A stretch of DNA of 64,000 nucleotides, taken from the NCBI GenBank assembly GCA_016715195.1, contig JADKBB010000003.1, positions 122,777-186,776 of the forward strand, given 5' to 3'. A program made the position numbers and the translations under genes. The notes beneath the pieces were generated by a model. That model made no database searches. It was not told the DNA's origin and saw only the letters and a program-made list of their open reading frames with translations. Shown here one piece after another: positions 52,220-61,178 of the stretch (its first letter is position 1; every line of letters begins with the position of its first letter). The stretch is from Candidatus Villigracilis proximus. GTDB taxonomy: Bacteria > Chloroflexota > Anaerolineae > Anaerolineales > Villigracilaceae.

Positions 52220-53905
52220 ATGTACGATAAAAAAAAGCTGGATGAATTAAAAGGTTCGCTCGAAAAGTGGGAGAAAACAGCGCTGCAAAAAGCATTGTCA
52301 CAATTGCCCGAGCGTCACCCCGAGGATGAATTCCTCACGACTTCATCAGAACCGATCAACCGACTTTACACTCCGCAGGATATTTCCGCGCTCGATTACG
52401 AATCAGACCTCGGACATCCCGGCGAATATCCCTACACACGCGGCGTCCACCCGACACTTCACCGCAGCAAACTGTGGACAATGCGGATGTTCGCCGGCTT
52501 CGGCACTGCGGAAGAAACCAACAAGCGCTTCAAATATTTACTGGAACAGGGTCAAACAGGATTGAGCATTGCCTTCGATTTGGCCACTTTAATGGGCTAC
52601 GATACCGACCAACCCGAGGCGCTTGGTGAGTTTGGTAAATGCGGCGTGGCCATCTCTTCATTGAAAGATATGGAAATTCTGCTCGAAGGAATTCCGCTCG
52701 ATAAAGTTTCTTCGAGCATGACCATTAATTCGCCCGCTTCCATTATTTGGGCCATGTATCTGGCTGCCGCTGAAAAACAAGGCATCCGTCTTGACCAGTT
52801 ACGCGGCACCACACAGAACGATATTCTCAAGGAATTCATCGCGCAAAAGGAATTCATCTTCCCGCCCGAACCTTCCATGCGATTGGTCGTGGATACGATG
52901 GAATACGGCGCGCAAAAAGTGCCGCAGTGGAATACGATCTCGATCAGCGGATATCACATCCGCGAGGCTGGTTCCACCGCCGCGCAGGAACTGGCCTTCA
53001 CACTGGCCGATGGACTCGAATACGTGCGCTGGGGCATCGCCCGCGGCATGGATGTGGACGAGTTCGCGCCGCGCCTGTCCTTCTTCTTTAACGCGCATAA
53101 TGATTTCTTTGAAGAGATCGCAAAATACAGAGCCGCTCGCCGCATTTGGGCGCGTGAAATGCGCGAGACGTTTAAGGCGAAGAATCCGCGCTCGTGGTTA
53201 TTGCGTTTCCATACTCAAACAGCGGGCGTTTCATTAACAGCGCAGCAGCCTGAGAATAATGTAGTCCGCGTGGCATTGCAGGCATTGGCCGCCGTGTTGG
53301 GCGGGACTCAGTCTCTGCACACCAATTCCATGGACGAAGCGCTGGCTTTGCCCTCCGAACATTCCGTGACGATTGCCCTGCGCACCCAGCAGATCATCGC
53401 TGAAGAATCCGGCGTGACGAATACGGTCGATCCGCTCGGCGGCAGTTTCTTCGTCGAAGCGCAGACAGACCGCATGGAAAAAGAGACCTACGATTACTTC
53501 CGCAAAATTGCAGAGTTGGGCGGAGTCATTCCTTCGATTGAAAAGGGATTCTTCCAGGGCGAGATCGCGGATGCGGCCTATCGCTATCAACGCGAAATTG
53601 ATAAAGGCATCCGCAAGATCGTGGGCGTCAATGCCTATGCCGAAGATAAGCCTTTCACCATTCCCATTTTGAAGATGGATCCCAACGGCTACACCCGCCA
53701 AATCTCGCGATTAAACGAAGTCCGCAAGACTCGTGACAGCGGACGTGTCGGCCAGACTTTGGATAAATTGCGCGTGGCCTGTCTCGGCACAGAGAACACC
53801 ATGCCGTATATTATGGAATGCGTCCACGCGTATGCGACTTTGGGCGAGATCGTCGGGGTGATGAAAGAGACTTTTGGTGAGTATCAGGAGCTGGCAGTGA
53901 TCTAG
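52220..53905 (+). CDS. B12-dependent acyl-CoA mutase large subunit (methylmalonyl-CoA mutase type)
   Basis: 561 aa. TIM-barrel domain without the C-terminal cobalamin-binding domain: TRGVHPTLHRSKLWTMRMFAGFGTAEETNKRFKYLL, DQPEALGEFGKCGVAISSLKDME, EYGAQKVPQWNTISISGYHIREAGSTAAQE and FHTQTAGVSLTAQQPENNVVRV. The large subunit binds the acyl-CoA; the small B12-binding subunit must be encoded elsewhere. It could be methylmalonyl-CoA mutase or a related isobutyryl/ethylmalonyl mutase; the YTRGV..RMFAGFG motif fits MCM. ATG 52220 has SD AAAGGAGAG. Confidence 0.93.
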   Translation: MYDKKKLDELKGSLEKWEKTALQKALSQLPERHPEDEFLTTSSEPINRLYTPQDISALDYESDLGHPGEYPYTRGVHPTLHRSKLWTMRMFAGFGTAEETNKRFKYLLEQGQTGLSIAFDLATLMGYDTDQPEALGEFGKCGVAISSLKDMEILLEGIPLDKVSSSMTINSPASIIWAMYLAAAEKQGIRLDQLRGTTQNDILKEFIAQKEFIFPPEPSMRLVVDTMEYGAQKVPQWNTISISGYHIREAGSTAAQELAFTLADGLEYVRWGIARGMDVDEFAPRLSFFFNAHNDFFEEIAKYRAARRIWAREMRETFKAKNPRSWLLRFHTQTAGVSLTAQQPENNVVRVALQALAAVLGGTQSLHTNSMDEALALPSEHSVTIALRTQQIIAEESGVTNTVDPLGGSFFVEAQTDRMEKETYDYFRKIAELGGVIPSIEKGFFQGEIADAAYRYQREIDKGIRKIVGVNAYAEDKPFTIPILKMDPNGYTRQISRLNEVRKTRDSGRVGQTLDKLRVACLGTENTMPYIMECVHAYATLGEIVGVMKETFGEYQELAVI

Positions 53906-53916
53906 GAGCAGCTAAG

Positions 53917-53974
53917 TTTTTCCTTTGAGTCTCCGCCTGCACCACGGTGGGTGCAGACTTTGTGCCTTTGTGGT
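53917..53974. repeat. Intergenic repeat, CTTTGTGCCTTTGTGGT type
   Basis: Imperfect copy of the ACCACAAAGGCACAAAG family after the mutase gene, containing an internal CTGCACCACGGTGGGTGCAG hairpin. Confidence 0.5.
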
Positions 53975-53998
53975 AAAAAATGGACTTATGTAAGAGAT

Positions 53999-54610
53999 CT
54001 AATAGATAAAAAGATGGACAGTCATTCGACTGTCCATCTTTTTATATGCTTCTTTTTTTGCCAGTGTTTCTTCCCGGCGCCGTTTCAATAATTTTTGAAT
54101 CCGCACATATTTTTCGCGTGAAAGCGGATACGACCACGCCAGCGCGATTGTCCCGGCGAGGACGAGTGCGCCAAGTACTGAAACCATGAGGCGAATTGCG
54201 AGCAATGCTGAATCCGGCTGCGTGAATTGAGTCACGCCTTCAGGCGGAGATTGATAACCAGACCAGCCCAGTGTTTGCAGCGTAATGAAGATCACCAGCG
54301 CCCCCGTCAACTTGCGGATCAGTGTGCGGATGCCGTAGTAGATTCCCTCCTGCCTGCGGCGGGTACGGAGTTCGTCCCATTCGATCACATCCGGCAGAAT
54401 GGAGTCAGGCAGAATATAAGCCGCCGAAACACCAATGCCAGCCAGCGCCCCGATGAATAGTAAATAATTTGTGTTTCCCTGTGGAATGGTAAAGATCATG
54501 GCCTGCACGATCACCCAAAAGATCATACCCAATATATAGGCTTCGCGTTTGTTGCGTGTTTTTGCCAGCCATAACCAGAAAGGCACAAACAAAATACAAA
54601 CCACCATCAT
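53999..54610 (-). CDS. GPH/MelB-type sugar symporter, C-terminal part (frameshifted)
   Basis: About six helices continuing the transporter upstream: MMVVCILFVPFWLWLAKTRNKREAYILG, GIGVSAAYILPDSILPDVIEWDELRTRRRQEGIYYGIRTLIRKLTGAL. Adding one T in the T6 run at 54617-54622 (minus strand) joins ESAFF-GIMMVV. The last residues KKMDSRMTVHLFIY are translated through the terminator at 54008; adding one A in the A7 run at 54053-54059 gives LAKKRSI-stop at 54042. So both ends are affected by homopolymer indels. Confidence 0.75.
   Translation of the reverse strand: MMVVCILFVPFWLWLAKTRNKREAYILGMIFWVIVQAMIFTIPQGNTNYLLFIGALAGIGVSAAYILPDSILPDVIEWDELRTRRRQEGIYYGIRTLIRKLTGALVIFITLQTLGWSGYQSPPEGVTQFTQPDSALLAIRLMVSVLGALVLAGTIALAWSYPLSREKYVRIQKLLKRRREETLAKKEAYKKMDSRMTVHLFIY
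54008..54043. terminator. Bidirectional terminator between mutase and symporter genes
   Basis: Stem AAAAAGATGGACAGTC / GACTGTCCATCTTTTT, loop ATTC, A and T runs on both sides. It lies inside the annotated symporter frame, which supports a real stop before it. Confidence 0.9.
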
Positions 54611-55470
54611 GATGCCAAAAAAGCGGATTCAAGTGCCAGGTCAATACCAAGTACATTTACCTTGGCCAGTAAATTTCCGTCCGCCACCCAATACAATAGA
54701 AAATAAGGAAAGATGATCGCGATCATGTCCACTGCCGACCAGTTGAACATGTAAATGCCGGCCGCATAACGAAAGGGAATATTCTTCCACGCTACGCGCA
54801 GGGTTTCGCGAAAAGGAAGTTCTTCCTGTTCTTCAGGAACGAATTTTTCACGCACGAACCAGCCGATAAAGAAAAGCGGAATCGCACCGCTCAACCCGAA
54901 GATCGCGCCCGCCAGCATGAATCCCTGCTGCTGCGTGCCGCCCATGCGAATCACTTCGTCCACGATCATGGGCGCGGCAACCACCACTGCGATGGCACCC
55001 AACAATTGAAACACCGTGCGAAAACTCGAAAGGGAGGTGCGCTCATCGTAATCACGAGTCAGTTCGGGGGTTAGGGCAAGATACGGCATCGCCACCAGAG
55101 TCGTCAATGTGTCTGAGATCATAAATGCCAGCGTCACATAAACTGTCAACGCGATCTGGCTTTCCCAATTTGGCGCGGACCATAGGATCACAAAACTTAA
55201 TCCGAACGGGAATGCGAACCACAACAAAAATGGACGACGCCTTCCCCAACGGGTTTTCAGCCTGTCGCTGATCATGCCGATCAGCGGATCATTGATCGCG
55301 TCCCATACAATGCCGACCAACGCGCCGATCGATGCCAGCCGCGGTTCGATGCCGACCACATCTGTAAGATACAGCGCGTAGAAAATGGAACGCATCATGC
55401 CGATGCTTGAAATCCCCCAGTCGCCGGAACCATATAAAAGTTTTAACCAAAAAGGAAGTTTTCTTGTCAT
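54607..55470 (-). CDS. GPH/MelB-type sugar:cation symporter, N-terminal part (frameshifted)
   Basis: About 288 aa. MTRKLPFWLKLLYGSGDWGISSIGMM and DAINDPLIGMISDRLKTRWGRRRPFLLWFAFPFG are typical of GPH-family (MelB-like) symporters, with six to seven helices here. The frame ends ALESAFLAS at the homopolymer described for the C-terminal part. The restored protein would be about 490 residues with 12 helices. Substrate unknown. ATG 55470 (in ACAGGTATG) is preferred over an upstream start. Confidence 0.85.
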   Translation of the reverse strand: MTRKLPFWLKLLYGSGDWGISSIGMMRSIFYALYLTDVVGIEPRLASIGALVGIVWDAINDPLIGMISDRLKTRWGRRRPFLLWFAFPFGLSFVILWSAPNWESQIALTVYVTLAFMISDTLTTLVAMPYLALTPELTRDYDERTSLSSFRTVFQLLGAIAVVVAAPMIVDEVIRMGGTQQQGFMLAGAIFGLSGAIPLFFIGWFVREKFVPEEQEELPFRETLRVAWKNIPFRYAAGIYMFNWSAVDMIAIIFPYFLLYWVADGNLLAKVNVLGIDLALESAFLAS

Positions 55471-55547
55471 ACCTGTAATTTCTCTGGGAAGGATTTGTGC
55501 AAGTGTAGCATGGTTTTCCAAACCACCGCCTTTTGCGGGCAGTAAGA

Positions 55548-55553
55548 TAAAAT
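55548..55553 (+). promoter_or_regulatory. -10 element of leaderless RNase H-like gene
   Basis: TAAAAT, AGACTTT (7 nt), ATG 55561; no SD. Confidence 0.5.
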
Positions 55554-55560
55554 AGACTTT

Positions 55561-56781
55561 ATGTCTTCACTAGCGGATAAACTTAAATCACTCGGCGTTA
55601 AAGTTGGGACCTCGCATCTCGCTCCGCCCCAGCCTGACAGCCATTCGATTGACTCTGTCGTGGCTGGGAGTTTTCGCAATACGCCGCGCGGCGAAGCCTT
55701 CATTGCAGAACAGATCTTTGAAAAGGATTATCTGCATGGAAAGACATCCTATCTTTCATCCTTCCCGCTTTCCATAATAGCAGAATGGGCCAATGATCCG
55801 CGCATTGCGGAATTGCCGATCGATAAATTTGCTTTCCTTGATACTGAAACATCAGGCATGGCAGGCGGCACCGGCACGTATGCCTTCCTCGTCGGCGCGG
55901 CACGCATCGTGGACGGGAAATTTGCATTGCAGCAATTCTTTTTACGCGATCCATCTGAAGAACCTGCCATGCTCGAAGCGCTGATCGAATTTCTCGCGCC
56001 TTGTGAAGCCCTGGTGACATTCAACGGCAAATCCTTTGATGCGCCATTATTGACCACCCGTTATAAATTACATCGCATTCCCGTGCCTTTCAAAGATTAT
56101 GCTCATCTGGACCTGCTGCCCCTTGCGCGGCGTTTATGGCGTGACCGGCTTCCCTCGCGCGCGTTGAAATATCTCGAAGAACACGTGCTGGGATTTACAC
56201 GCACATCTGATGAAGTGCCGGGCTATGAAATTCCGTGGTTGTACTTTGATTATTTGCGCACCCGTGACGCTCGTCCGCTGGGCGGGGTGTTCTATCACAA
56301 CGCGATGGATGTGGTCGCGATGGCGGCGCTGCTGGGTCACGTCAGCGAGTTGATCGCAGACCCATACAGCGGCCGCGTGGAGCATGGACTTGATTTCGTG
56401 GCGCTCGGTAAATTATATGAAGACCTCAATCGTTGGGACGAAGCCGCCCGTCTCTTCGAGCGTGGACTCGAGATCGGGTTAACAGAATCAGATTTCGGCG
56501 TGGCAGTGAAGCGGTTATCCATCCTCCAGAAAAAGCGCGGAGATGTGGAGCAGGCTCTTCGGCTGTGGGAACAGGCCGCAGAGAAGGGTCATATTTATGC
56601 GCACATTGAACTGGCAAAATATTACGAACATAAAAAGCGCGATGTGAAAACATCAATTCAATGGGCAAAATCCGCTCGAAAAGAAGCAGAACGCGCAGAC
56701 CTGCCGCTTTATATTCGCAAGCATTGGCTTGAAGAGATCGACCACCGGCTGGCGCGGCTGATGCGAAAAGCGGGCTTATAA
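55561..56781 (+). CDS. RNase H-like (YprB-type) exonuclease domain protein with TPR tail
   Basis: 406 aa. DnaQ/RNase H-like motifs: KFAFLDTETSGMAGGTGTYAFLVGAARI (ExoI, DxE), VTFNGKSFDAPLLTTRY (ExoII, NGxxFDxP) and VFYHNAMDVVAMAALLGH (ExoIII, HNxxD). The C-terminal half (about 285-400) is helical with TPR-like pairs (YEDLNRWDEAARLFERGLEIG, GDVEQALRLWEQAAEKGHIYAH). YprB-type proteins are found in many bacteria with unknown substrate. The catalytic Asp set is complete. Confidence 0.85.
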   Translation: MSSLADKLKSLGVKVGTSHLAPPQPDSHSIDSVVAGSFRNTPRGEAFIAEQIFEKDYLHGKTSYLSSFPLSIIAEWANDPRIAELPIDKFAFLDTETSGMAGGTGTYAFLVGAARIVDGKFALQQFFLRDPSEEPAMLEALIEFLAPCEALVTFNGKSFDAPLLTTRYKLHRIPVPFKDYAHLDLLPLARRLWRDRLPSRALKYLEEHVLGFTRTSDEVPGYEIPWLYFDYLRTRDARPLGGVFYHNAMDVVAMAALLGHVSELIADPYSGRVEHGLDFVALGKLYEDLNRWDEAARLFERGLEIGLTESDFGVAVKRLSILQKKRGDVEQALRLWEQAAEKGHIYAHIELAKYYEHKKRDVKTSIQWAKSARKEAERADLPLYIRKHWLEEIDHRLARLMRKAGL

Positions 56782-56811
56782 TTGGCAATTACTGATCAAG
56801 AGGAGCATTCA

Positions 56812-57222
56812 ATGGAAATTACAATTTCGCAAGAACAGGGGCGTGTCACTGTTTCGGTGATCCACATTGCCGGACATTTGGACGGGCAGACTTATCAAGA
56901 CCTGATCCAGGAAGCGCGCAAAGTGATCGACGCGGGCATATTCCATATCTTATTAGACCTCAGCGATCTCACCTATATTTCCAGCGCGGGACTGGTTTCC
57001 TTACACACCATCGCTTTATTAACACGTGGAGAAAAACCCGCCAATCCCGAGCAGGGCTGGGCAGCCATAAAATCAATGGACAGCACACGCGAAGGCGGTT
57101 TGCAAAAAAACCTCAAGCTGCTCAATCCGCTCCCCGAGGTTACAAGTGTTCTGGATATGGTTGGCTTCTCTGCGTTCTTTGAAACCTTCACTGACAGGAA
57201 AACCGCGATAGACTCTTTTTAG
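56812..57222 (+). CDS. STAS-domain anti-sigma factor antagonist-like protein (copy 1)
   Basis: 136 aa. STAS fold opens EITISQEQGRVTVSVIHIAGHLDGQTYQDL; the phosphorylation-site loop is DLSDLTYISSAGLVSLHTIALL (Asp-Leu-Ser, Ser-Ser-Ala-Gly, about residue 60). An insert RGEKPANPEQGWAAIKSMD is longer than in SpoIIAA. Start ATG 56812 with AGAGGAGC; the upstream TTG is rejected. It lies 60 nt before a ferric-reductase-like gene and has a paralogue after it. Confidence 0.85.
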   Translation: MEITISQEQGRVTVSVIHIAGHLDGQTYQDLIQEARKVIDAGIFHILLDLSDLTYISSAGLVSLHTIALLTRGEKPANPEQGWAAIKSMDSTREGGLQKNLKLLNPLPEVTSVLDMVGFSAFFETFTDRKTAIDSF

Positions 57223-57235
57223 TTAATGTTAATAC

Positions 57236-57266
57236 ACAGCGATGCAGCAATAAACTGCATCGCTGT
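57236..57266 (+). terminator. Hairpin between first STAS gene and ferric-reductase gene
   Basis: 12-bp perfect stem ACAGCGATGCAG / CTGCATCGCTGT with a 7-nt loop; only a weak T-rich tail follows, so read-through is likely. Confidence 0.6.
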
Positions 57267-57294
57267 TGATTCTGACACATGAGGTTATTTATAA

Positions 57295-58572
57295 ATGAAA
57301 CGCACAACCGGCAACCTTATCATTATTACACTTGTTGTTCTTACTCTTATCATCTGGCTGGTTTTTCCGCCCATCAAAGACGGCGCTGAAAATTACGCGC
57401 GCGCCTACGCCGGAGAAGTGATCGGGTCGATGGTGATCGTTTTGATGGCCTGCTCGTTGTTCATCTCCACCCGCCCGAAATGGGCCGAGCCGTTCTTCGG
57501 CGGATTGGACAAGATGTATGGCACCCATCGCCGAACCTCAACCGCCGCATTTCTCTTAATGTTCGCGCATTTACTGATCGTGCCGATCACGATCGTAAAT
57601 TTACGCCTTGGAAATTATCTGGCAATGATCGCCTTTTTAGGCATCGTGGCGATTGTCCTGCCAACGCTCGCACCCCGGATTCCATTCTTAAACAAGTTAA
57701 CCGGCAACACCTACGAAGGCTGGAAGAGTCTGCACCGTTATATTGGCATATTCTTTATCATTGGTTTTATTCACTCACTAACCGTGAACGCGCCGAGCGC
57801 CTTCATCGGCATTAGCTGGACGCAAATTTTCTTTATCATCGGCACGGCTTCCTATTTGTATACAGAATTCTTCGGACAGTTCTTCAAAAAATATACAGCC
57901 TATACCGTGGAAGCCGTGAATCACCCCAACCCATCCACAACCGAGGTGGTCTTGCGCGCAAAGAAAGACCCGATCCAGAAACAACGCGCCGGACAATTTT
58001 TGTTCGTACGTTTTCCAAAGGAAAAAACACTGGCCGAGTCACATCCTTTCACGATTGCCAGCGCGCCGCAGGAGGATGTGCTGCGAGTGACGATCAAGGC
58101 TTGCGGCGATTACACCCGTCATTTATTCAGCAATTTACAGGCCGGCATGGACGCGGTCGTTGAAGGCGCATACGGAATGTTCGACTATAAAACCGGCGGC
58201 CAGAAACAGATCTGGGTGGCAGGCGGAATTGGCGTGACGCCGTTCCTCTCGTTCATTCGCAATCTGGAAGCTGATCTTGCCTTCGATATAGATTTCTACT
58301 ACACGGTGCGGCATCGCGAAGAAGCCATCTTCGTGGATGAGATCAAAGCCGCCGCAAAGAAGAATCCACGCTTAAAGGCGCATATCCGCTTCTCAGCCAC
58401 AGACGGCTCCCTGACCGTGGATGACATCGCCAAAAATGCCGGCGGAAATATCAGCGGTCACCATGTCTATATGTGCGGTCCGCTGCCGATGGTGCAGGCT
58501 TTTGAAAAGAAATTTATCGAAGCAGGTGTGACAGCGGGCAACATTCATTATGAAGAATTTAATTTCAGGTAA
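57295..58572 (+). CDS. Ferric reductase-like transmembrane protein with FNR-type oxidoreductase domain
   Basis: 425 aa. Six helices (about 1-190) with paired His (GTHRRTSTAAFLLMFAHLLIV and SLHRYIGIFFIIGFIHSLTV) for b-type haem. The C-terminal FAD/NAD(P) domain (about 195-425) has FLFVRFPKEKTLAESHPFTIASAP (FAD-binding HPFTI), VVEGAYGMFDY, AGGIGVTPFLSFIRNLEA (NAD pyrophosphate) and YMCGPLPMVQAF. Electrons would pass from NAD(P)H via FAD and haem across the membrane to Fe(III), O2 or another acceptor. SD is weak. Sandwiched between two STAS genes. Confidence 0.9.
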   Translation: MKRTTGNLIIITLVVLTLIIWLVFPPIKDGAENYARAYAGEVIGSMVIVLMACSLFISTRPKWAEPFFGGLDKMYGTHRRTSTAAFLLMFAHLLIVPITIVNLRLGNYLAMIAFLGIVAIVLPTLAPRIPFLNKLTGNTYEGWKSLHRYIGIFFIIGFIHSLTVNAPSAFIGISWTQIFFIIGTASYLYTEFFGQFFKKYTAYTVEAVNHPNPSTTEVVLRAKKDPIQKQRAGQFLFVRFPKEKTLAESHPFTIASAPQEDVLRVTIKACGDYTRHLFSNLQAGMDAVVEGAYGMFDYKTGGQKQIWVAGGIGVTPFLSFIRNLEADLAFDIDFYYTVRHREEAIFVDEIKAAAKKNPRLKAHIRFSATDGSLTVDDIAKNAGGNISGHHVYMCGPLPMVQAFEKKFIEAGVTAGNIHYEEFNFR

Positions 58573-58599
58573 ACATCATCCCAAACTCAGGAGAATTCC

Positions 58600-59010
58600 A
58601 TGCAGATCAATTTTTCCAGGCAAGAAGGCCGCGTCCCGGTGACCGTTATGCAGTTAATGGGTGATCTCGACGCATCGAATTATACAGATGTAATTACCAA
58701 AGCACAGGAAACCTACGATAACGGCACACGCGACCTGTTGATCGACTTAAGCAAGGTGCCTTATGTCAGCAGCGCCGGCTTAATGTCTTTGCACGCGGTT
58801 GTGCTGATCTTTGCCGGCCAATCGATGCAATCAAAACAAACAGGGCGTCCCTCGTTCCGCTCGATCAACGCCGAACGTGACGGCGCCGTGCGCCAGCATG
58901 TGAAATTGCTCAGTCCACAGGCCGCAGTGGATCAGGTGTTGGATGTAGTAGGGCTGAAACTTTTTTTTGATATATACCCCGATCTTGAGAGTGCGATCCA
59001 ATCGTTTTAA
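58600..59010 (+). CDS. STAS-domain anti-sigma factor antagonist-like protein (copy 2)
   Basis: 136 aa. QINFSRQEGRVPVTVMQLMGDLDASNYTDVI and DLSKVPYVSSAGLMSLHAVVLIF show the STAS core with the phosphorylatable Ser-Ser-Ala-Gly loop. It shares the central insert and C-terminal (F-x-x-(F/Y)-x-D-x-E-x-AI-x-SF) pattern with copy 1, so they are duplicates around the ferric-reductase gene. SD AGGAG precedes ATG 58600; a strong terminator follows. Confidence 0.85.
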   Translation: MQINFSRQEGRVPVTVMQLMGDLDASNYTDVITKAQETYDNGTRDLLIDLSKVPYVSSAGLMSLHAVVLIFAGQSMQSKQTGRPSFRSINAERDGAVRQHVKLLSPQAAVDQVLDVVGLKLFFDIYPDLESAIQSF

Positions 59011-59021
59011 AAAGACGAATC

Positions 59022-59058
59022 AAAAAGAGCCGCGAGAAAAATTCTCGCGGCTCTTTTT
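59022..59058 (+). terminator. Terminator after the STAS cluster
   Basis: Perfect stem AAAAAGAGCCGCGAG / CTCGCGGCTCTTTTT with a short A/T loop and T run. Confidence 0.9.
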
Positions 59059-59076
59059 CATTTATAAATTAATATT

Positions 59077-59230
59077 CTACAACTCAAACAACCCATAGCC
59101 CGTGGACATTGTCCCACCCTGGTAGCGGGCTGCGCCCCACGCCGTATATCTCGTCTCTGAGAGGACTGCGCCCGTGGCGTTGGTGATTAGGCTTGTGCTT
59201 CCGAGATGGTCAGTCAACATGTAGGTGTTT
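59077..59230 (-). pseudogene. Orphan RHS core-repeat tip fragment
   Basis: Minus-strand frame reads YMLTDHLGSTSLITNATGAVLSETRYTAWGAARYQGG, an unmistakable RHS/YD-repeat core end, then MSTGYGLFEL-stop. The upstream core and the usual DPSG border and toxin tip are absent. About 60 bp (AWGxxRYQxGxMSTGYG) repeat the start of the fragment at 61135. Confidence 0.7.
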
Positions 59231-59240
59231 TTTACACATG

Positions 59241-60299
59241 CTATTTCTCAAAAGCAAATAATTCATTGCCTCTTGAAAAGAACAGCATATTACCAGATGA
59301 TACCAAGTCTCTCTTTTCTATAGTGAACCAGGGAAATGCTATTCTAACTGAGCCAGCATCTTGACCACTGTCAATATCAAAAGCGCGAATCTTTACTGCA
59401 TAACTGTCTCTTACATACACTTTGTTATCAATGGCTGATGGATTTGTTGGAAGTTCGATGGGCATTTCCCACACAAGATGACCATCCAATCTGTCGTATG
59501 CACGAAAGTACAACTGGGTTGTGGTCATAATGTAATTATTTATAACCGTGACGCTGTCTGGCTCAGTATATAGATCATGACTCCAAAGTTCCTTCCGACT
59601 TGTGACATCAAAAGCCGCAATTTTGTTACCAGGTGTATAGTAGACAACCCCATCCAAATAAGTAGCCGATCTTACTGGAACACTTCTTTCACTCCACAGA
59701 ATCTTTCCTGTTAATGCGTCCACCGCTTTTACGCCATAATCTACAATGTAAACTAGGTCATCTTTGATAAACGATGGCTTACTTCCTGTTGTTACCCCAA
59801 TACTCCACAGCAAAGAACCCGATTGCGTGTCATACGCTCTGACATAGCGCCCAAGTTCGTTGACAAGAACAATCCTTTCTGACGCATCAGGAATCCATGT
59901 GCTATAACTGTTTAGGGGTTGACTCCATAGCACCTGACCATCCTCTGGACGAATCGCCCAAAGCGATTGATTGTCATTTATGAAAAGCGTCAAGCCATTG
60001 AAGACCGCTGGAGCAGAAACAGACACGTGAGGCGAACTGAATTGCCAAATAACATTTCCTTGATTTTTATCCAAAGCAAAAATCTTATTGCTTGTTCTGA
60101 CGATTACAAGTGATTTACTTTCAATTATAGTTATATCGCGTGTGTTGCCATCCAATTTCTGTGACCATATTTCTTTTAAAGGGAATTGAGTATTACCGAA
60201 CTGAACCAAGTTAAGTGGCGGATATAAGTAGCAATGGACAAGCACAAAAAACAATACTATTCTGGCTGTCCAAATAAGTTTTTTACGACTTTCTTTCAT
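59241..60299 (-). CDS. Membrane-anchored PQQ-like beta-propeller protein
   Basis: 352 aa. N-terminal helix IWTARIVLFFVLVHCYLYPPL anchors it. The rest has seven or so blades with the W/F-containing turns NQGNVIWQFSSP, EDGQVLWSQPLN, QSGSLLWSIGVT, LTGKILWSERSV, SRKELWSHDLY, LDGHLVWEMPIEL (PQQ/YrbK-like repeats). The ATG overlaps the RHS tip gene stop (ATGA) and has GGAGAATATGCG as SD. In RHS systems that position belongs to the immunity gene, so an immunity role is possible but unproven; an outer-membrane BamB-like role is the alternative. Confidence 0.75.
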   Translation of the reverse strand: MKESRKKLIWTARIVLFFVLVHCYLYPPLNLVQFGNTQFPLKEIWSQKLDGNTRDITIIESKSLVIVRTSNKIFALDKNQGNVIWQFSSPHVSVSAPAVFNGLTLFINDNQSLWAIRPEDGQVLWSQPLNSYSTWIPDASERIVLVNELGRYVRAYDTQSGSLLWSIGVTTGSKPSFIKDDLVYIVDYGVKAVDALTGKILWSERSVPVRSATYLDGVVYYTPGNKIAAFDVTSRKELWSHDLYTEPDSVTVINNYIMTTTQLYFRAYDRLDGHLVWEMPIELPTNPSAIDNKVYVRDSYAVKIRAFDIDSGQDAGSVRIAFPWFTIEKRDLVSSGNMLFFSRGNELFAFEK

Positions 60300-61135
60300 C
60301 GCATATTCTCCGGCATATCTTTCTCGCTGGCAGGGCCTGCGCCAGGTAGTGAGCCGCACATTCCAGCAACTTTGCACCAAGCGGTTAAAACTATAGGGAG
60401 TGGTATACATCCCATTCCGAACAATGGCTGAGAATTTGTGGCAACATTATAATAACCAAATGGCGCGCCACTGGATAATATATTAATATCTGTTCCAACA
60501 AAATGTGAAGGGTCTGTTTGTCCAGTTACAGGATCAGCGTAAACATATCGGTCTCCTCCCAAGTTGCCGAGTGGCGTAGAAACACCAAAAGAAGTATCAA
60601 CCGCATAATCCTTATAGTCTTCTGTTGTCTTAAAGCCCTCTCCTTCGATCGTTCCGTAAGATAAACTCCAACCAGCGGTCAGGGCTTCAGATGGATTGGC
60701 TTTTTCAGCAGGGCCATCTTTGAAACCTGAACCCGAAGGCGACGTGCCATCTTGGTAAGTTTGGTCTCTTGTTGTACTATAAAATTGAACTCCGTCATCC
60801 TTATCTGTGACCAAACTTAATGACCAAAACAGGAGTAATGTTTTATTGGGTGATGGATGACTCAGATTTGATGTTTGCAAGGTTATCCCAATAGCAATAT
60901 TAAACTGGATTTGATTGCCAGAGGGCCAAGGCCAATGCCCACTCGGATCCGTATAGCGGACAGGGTTATTATTCACAAACGCATATCGGTCATATCCCTG
61001 CACACCGGCTGGGACTATCGTGTCCGCTTGGGTGAAACGTCCCAACACGGGGTACACCCATCTTGCGTTGAAGTATAGCAAACCGAAATCACCGGCGTAT
61101 GAATATTGACCATTGAATCCATAGCCCGTGGACAT
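60296..61135 (-). CDS. RHS core end with C-terminal tip domain (truncated RHS)
   Basis: 279 aa from ATG 61135, but the RHS reading frame extends upstream to about 61216 (SRYAWGEVRYQAGA). Core end: DFGLLYFNARWVYPVLGRFTQADTIVP, QGYDRYAFVNNNPVRYTDPSGHW (border motif). The variable tip after DPSGH is about 210 residues, with SEALTAGWSLSYGTIEGEGF, DTSFGVSTPLGNLGGDRYVYADP and FGMGCIPLPIVLTAWCKVAGMC; no known toxin fold recognised. The great bulk of a normal RHS protein is missing, so it is an orphan tip cassette or a remnant. Confidence 0.75.
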   Translation of the reverse strand: MSTGYGFNGQYSYAGDFGLLYFNARWVYPVLGRFTQADTIVPAGVQGYDRYAFVNNNPVRYTDPSGHWPWPSGNQIQFNIAIGITLQTSNLSHPSPNKTLLLFWSLSLVTDKDDGVQFYSTTRDQTYQDGTSPSGSGFKDGPAEKANPSEALTAGWSLSYGTIEGEGFKTTEDYKDYAVDTSFGVSTPLGNLGGDRYVYADPVTGQTDPSHFVGTDINILSSGAPFGYYNVATNSQPLFGMGCIPLPIVLTAWCKVAGMCGSLPGAGPASEKDMPENMR

Positions 61136-61178
61136 TGCCCCAGCCTGGTAGCGGACTTCGCCCCAAGCATACCGAGAT

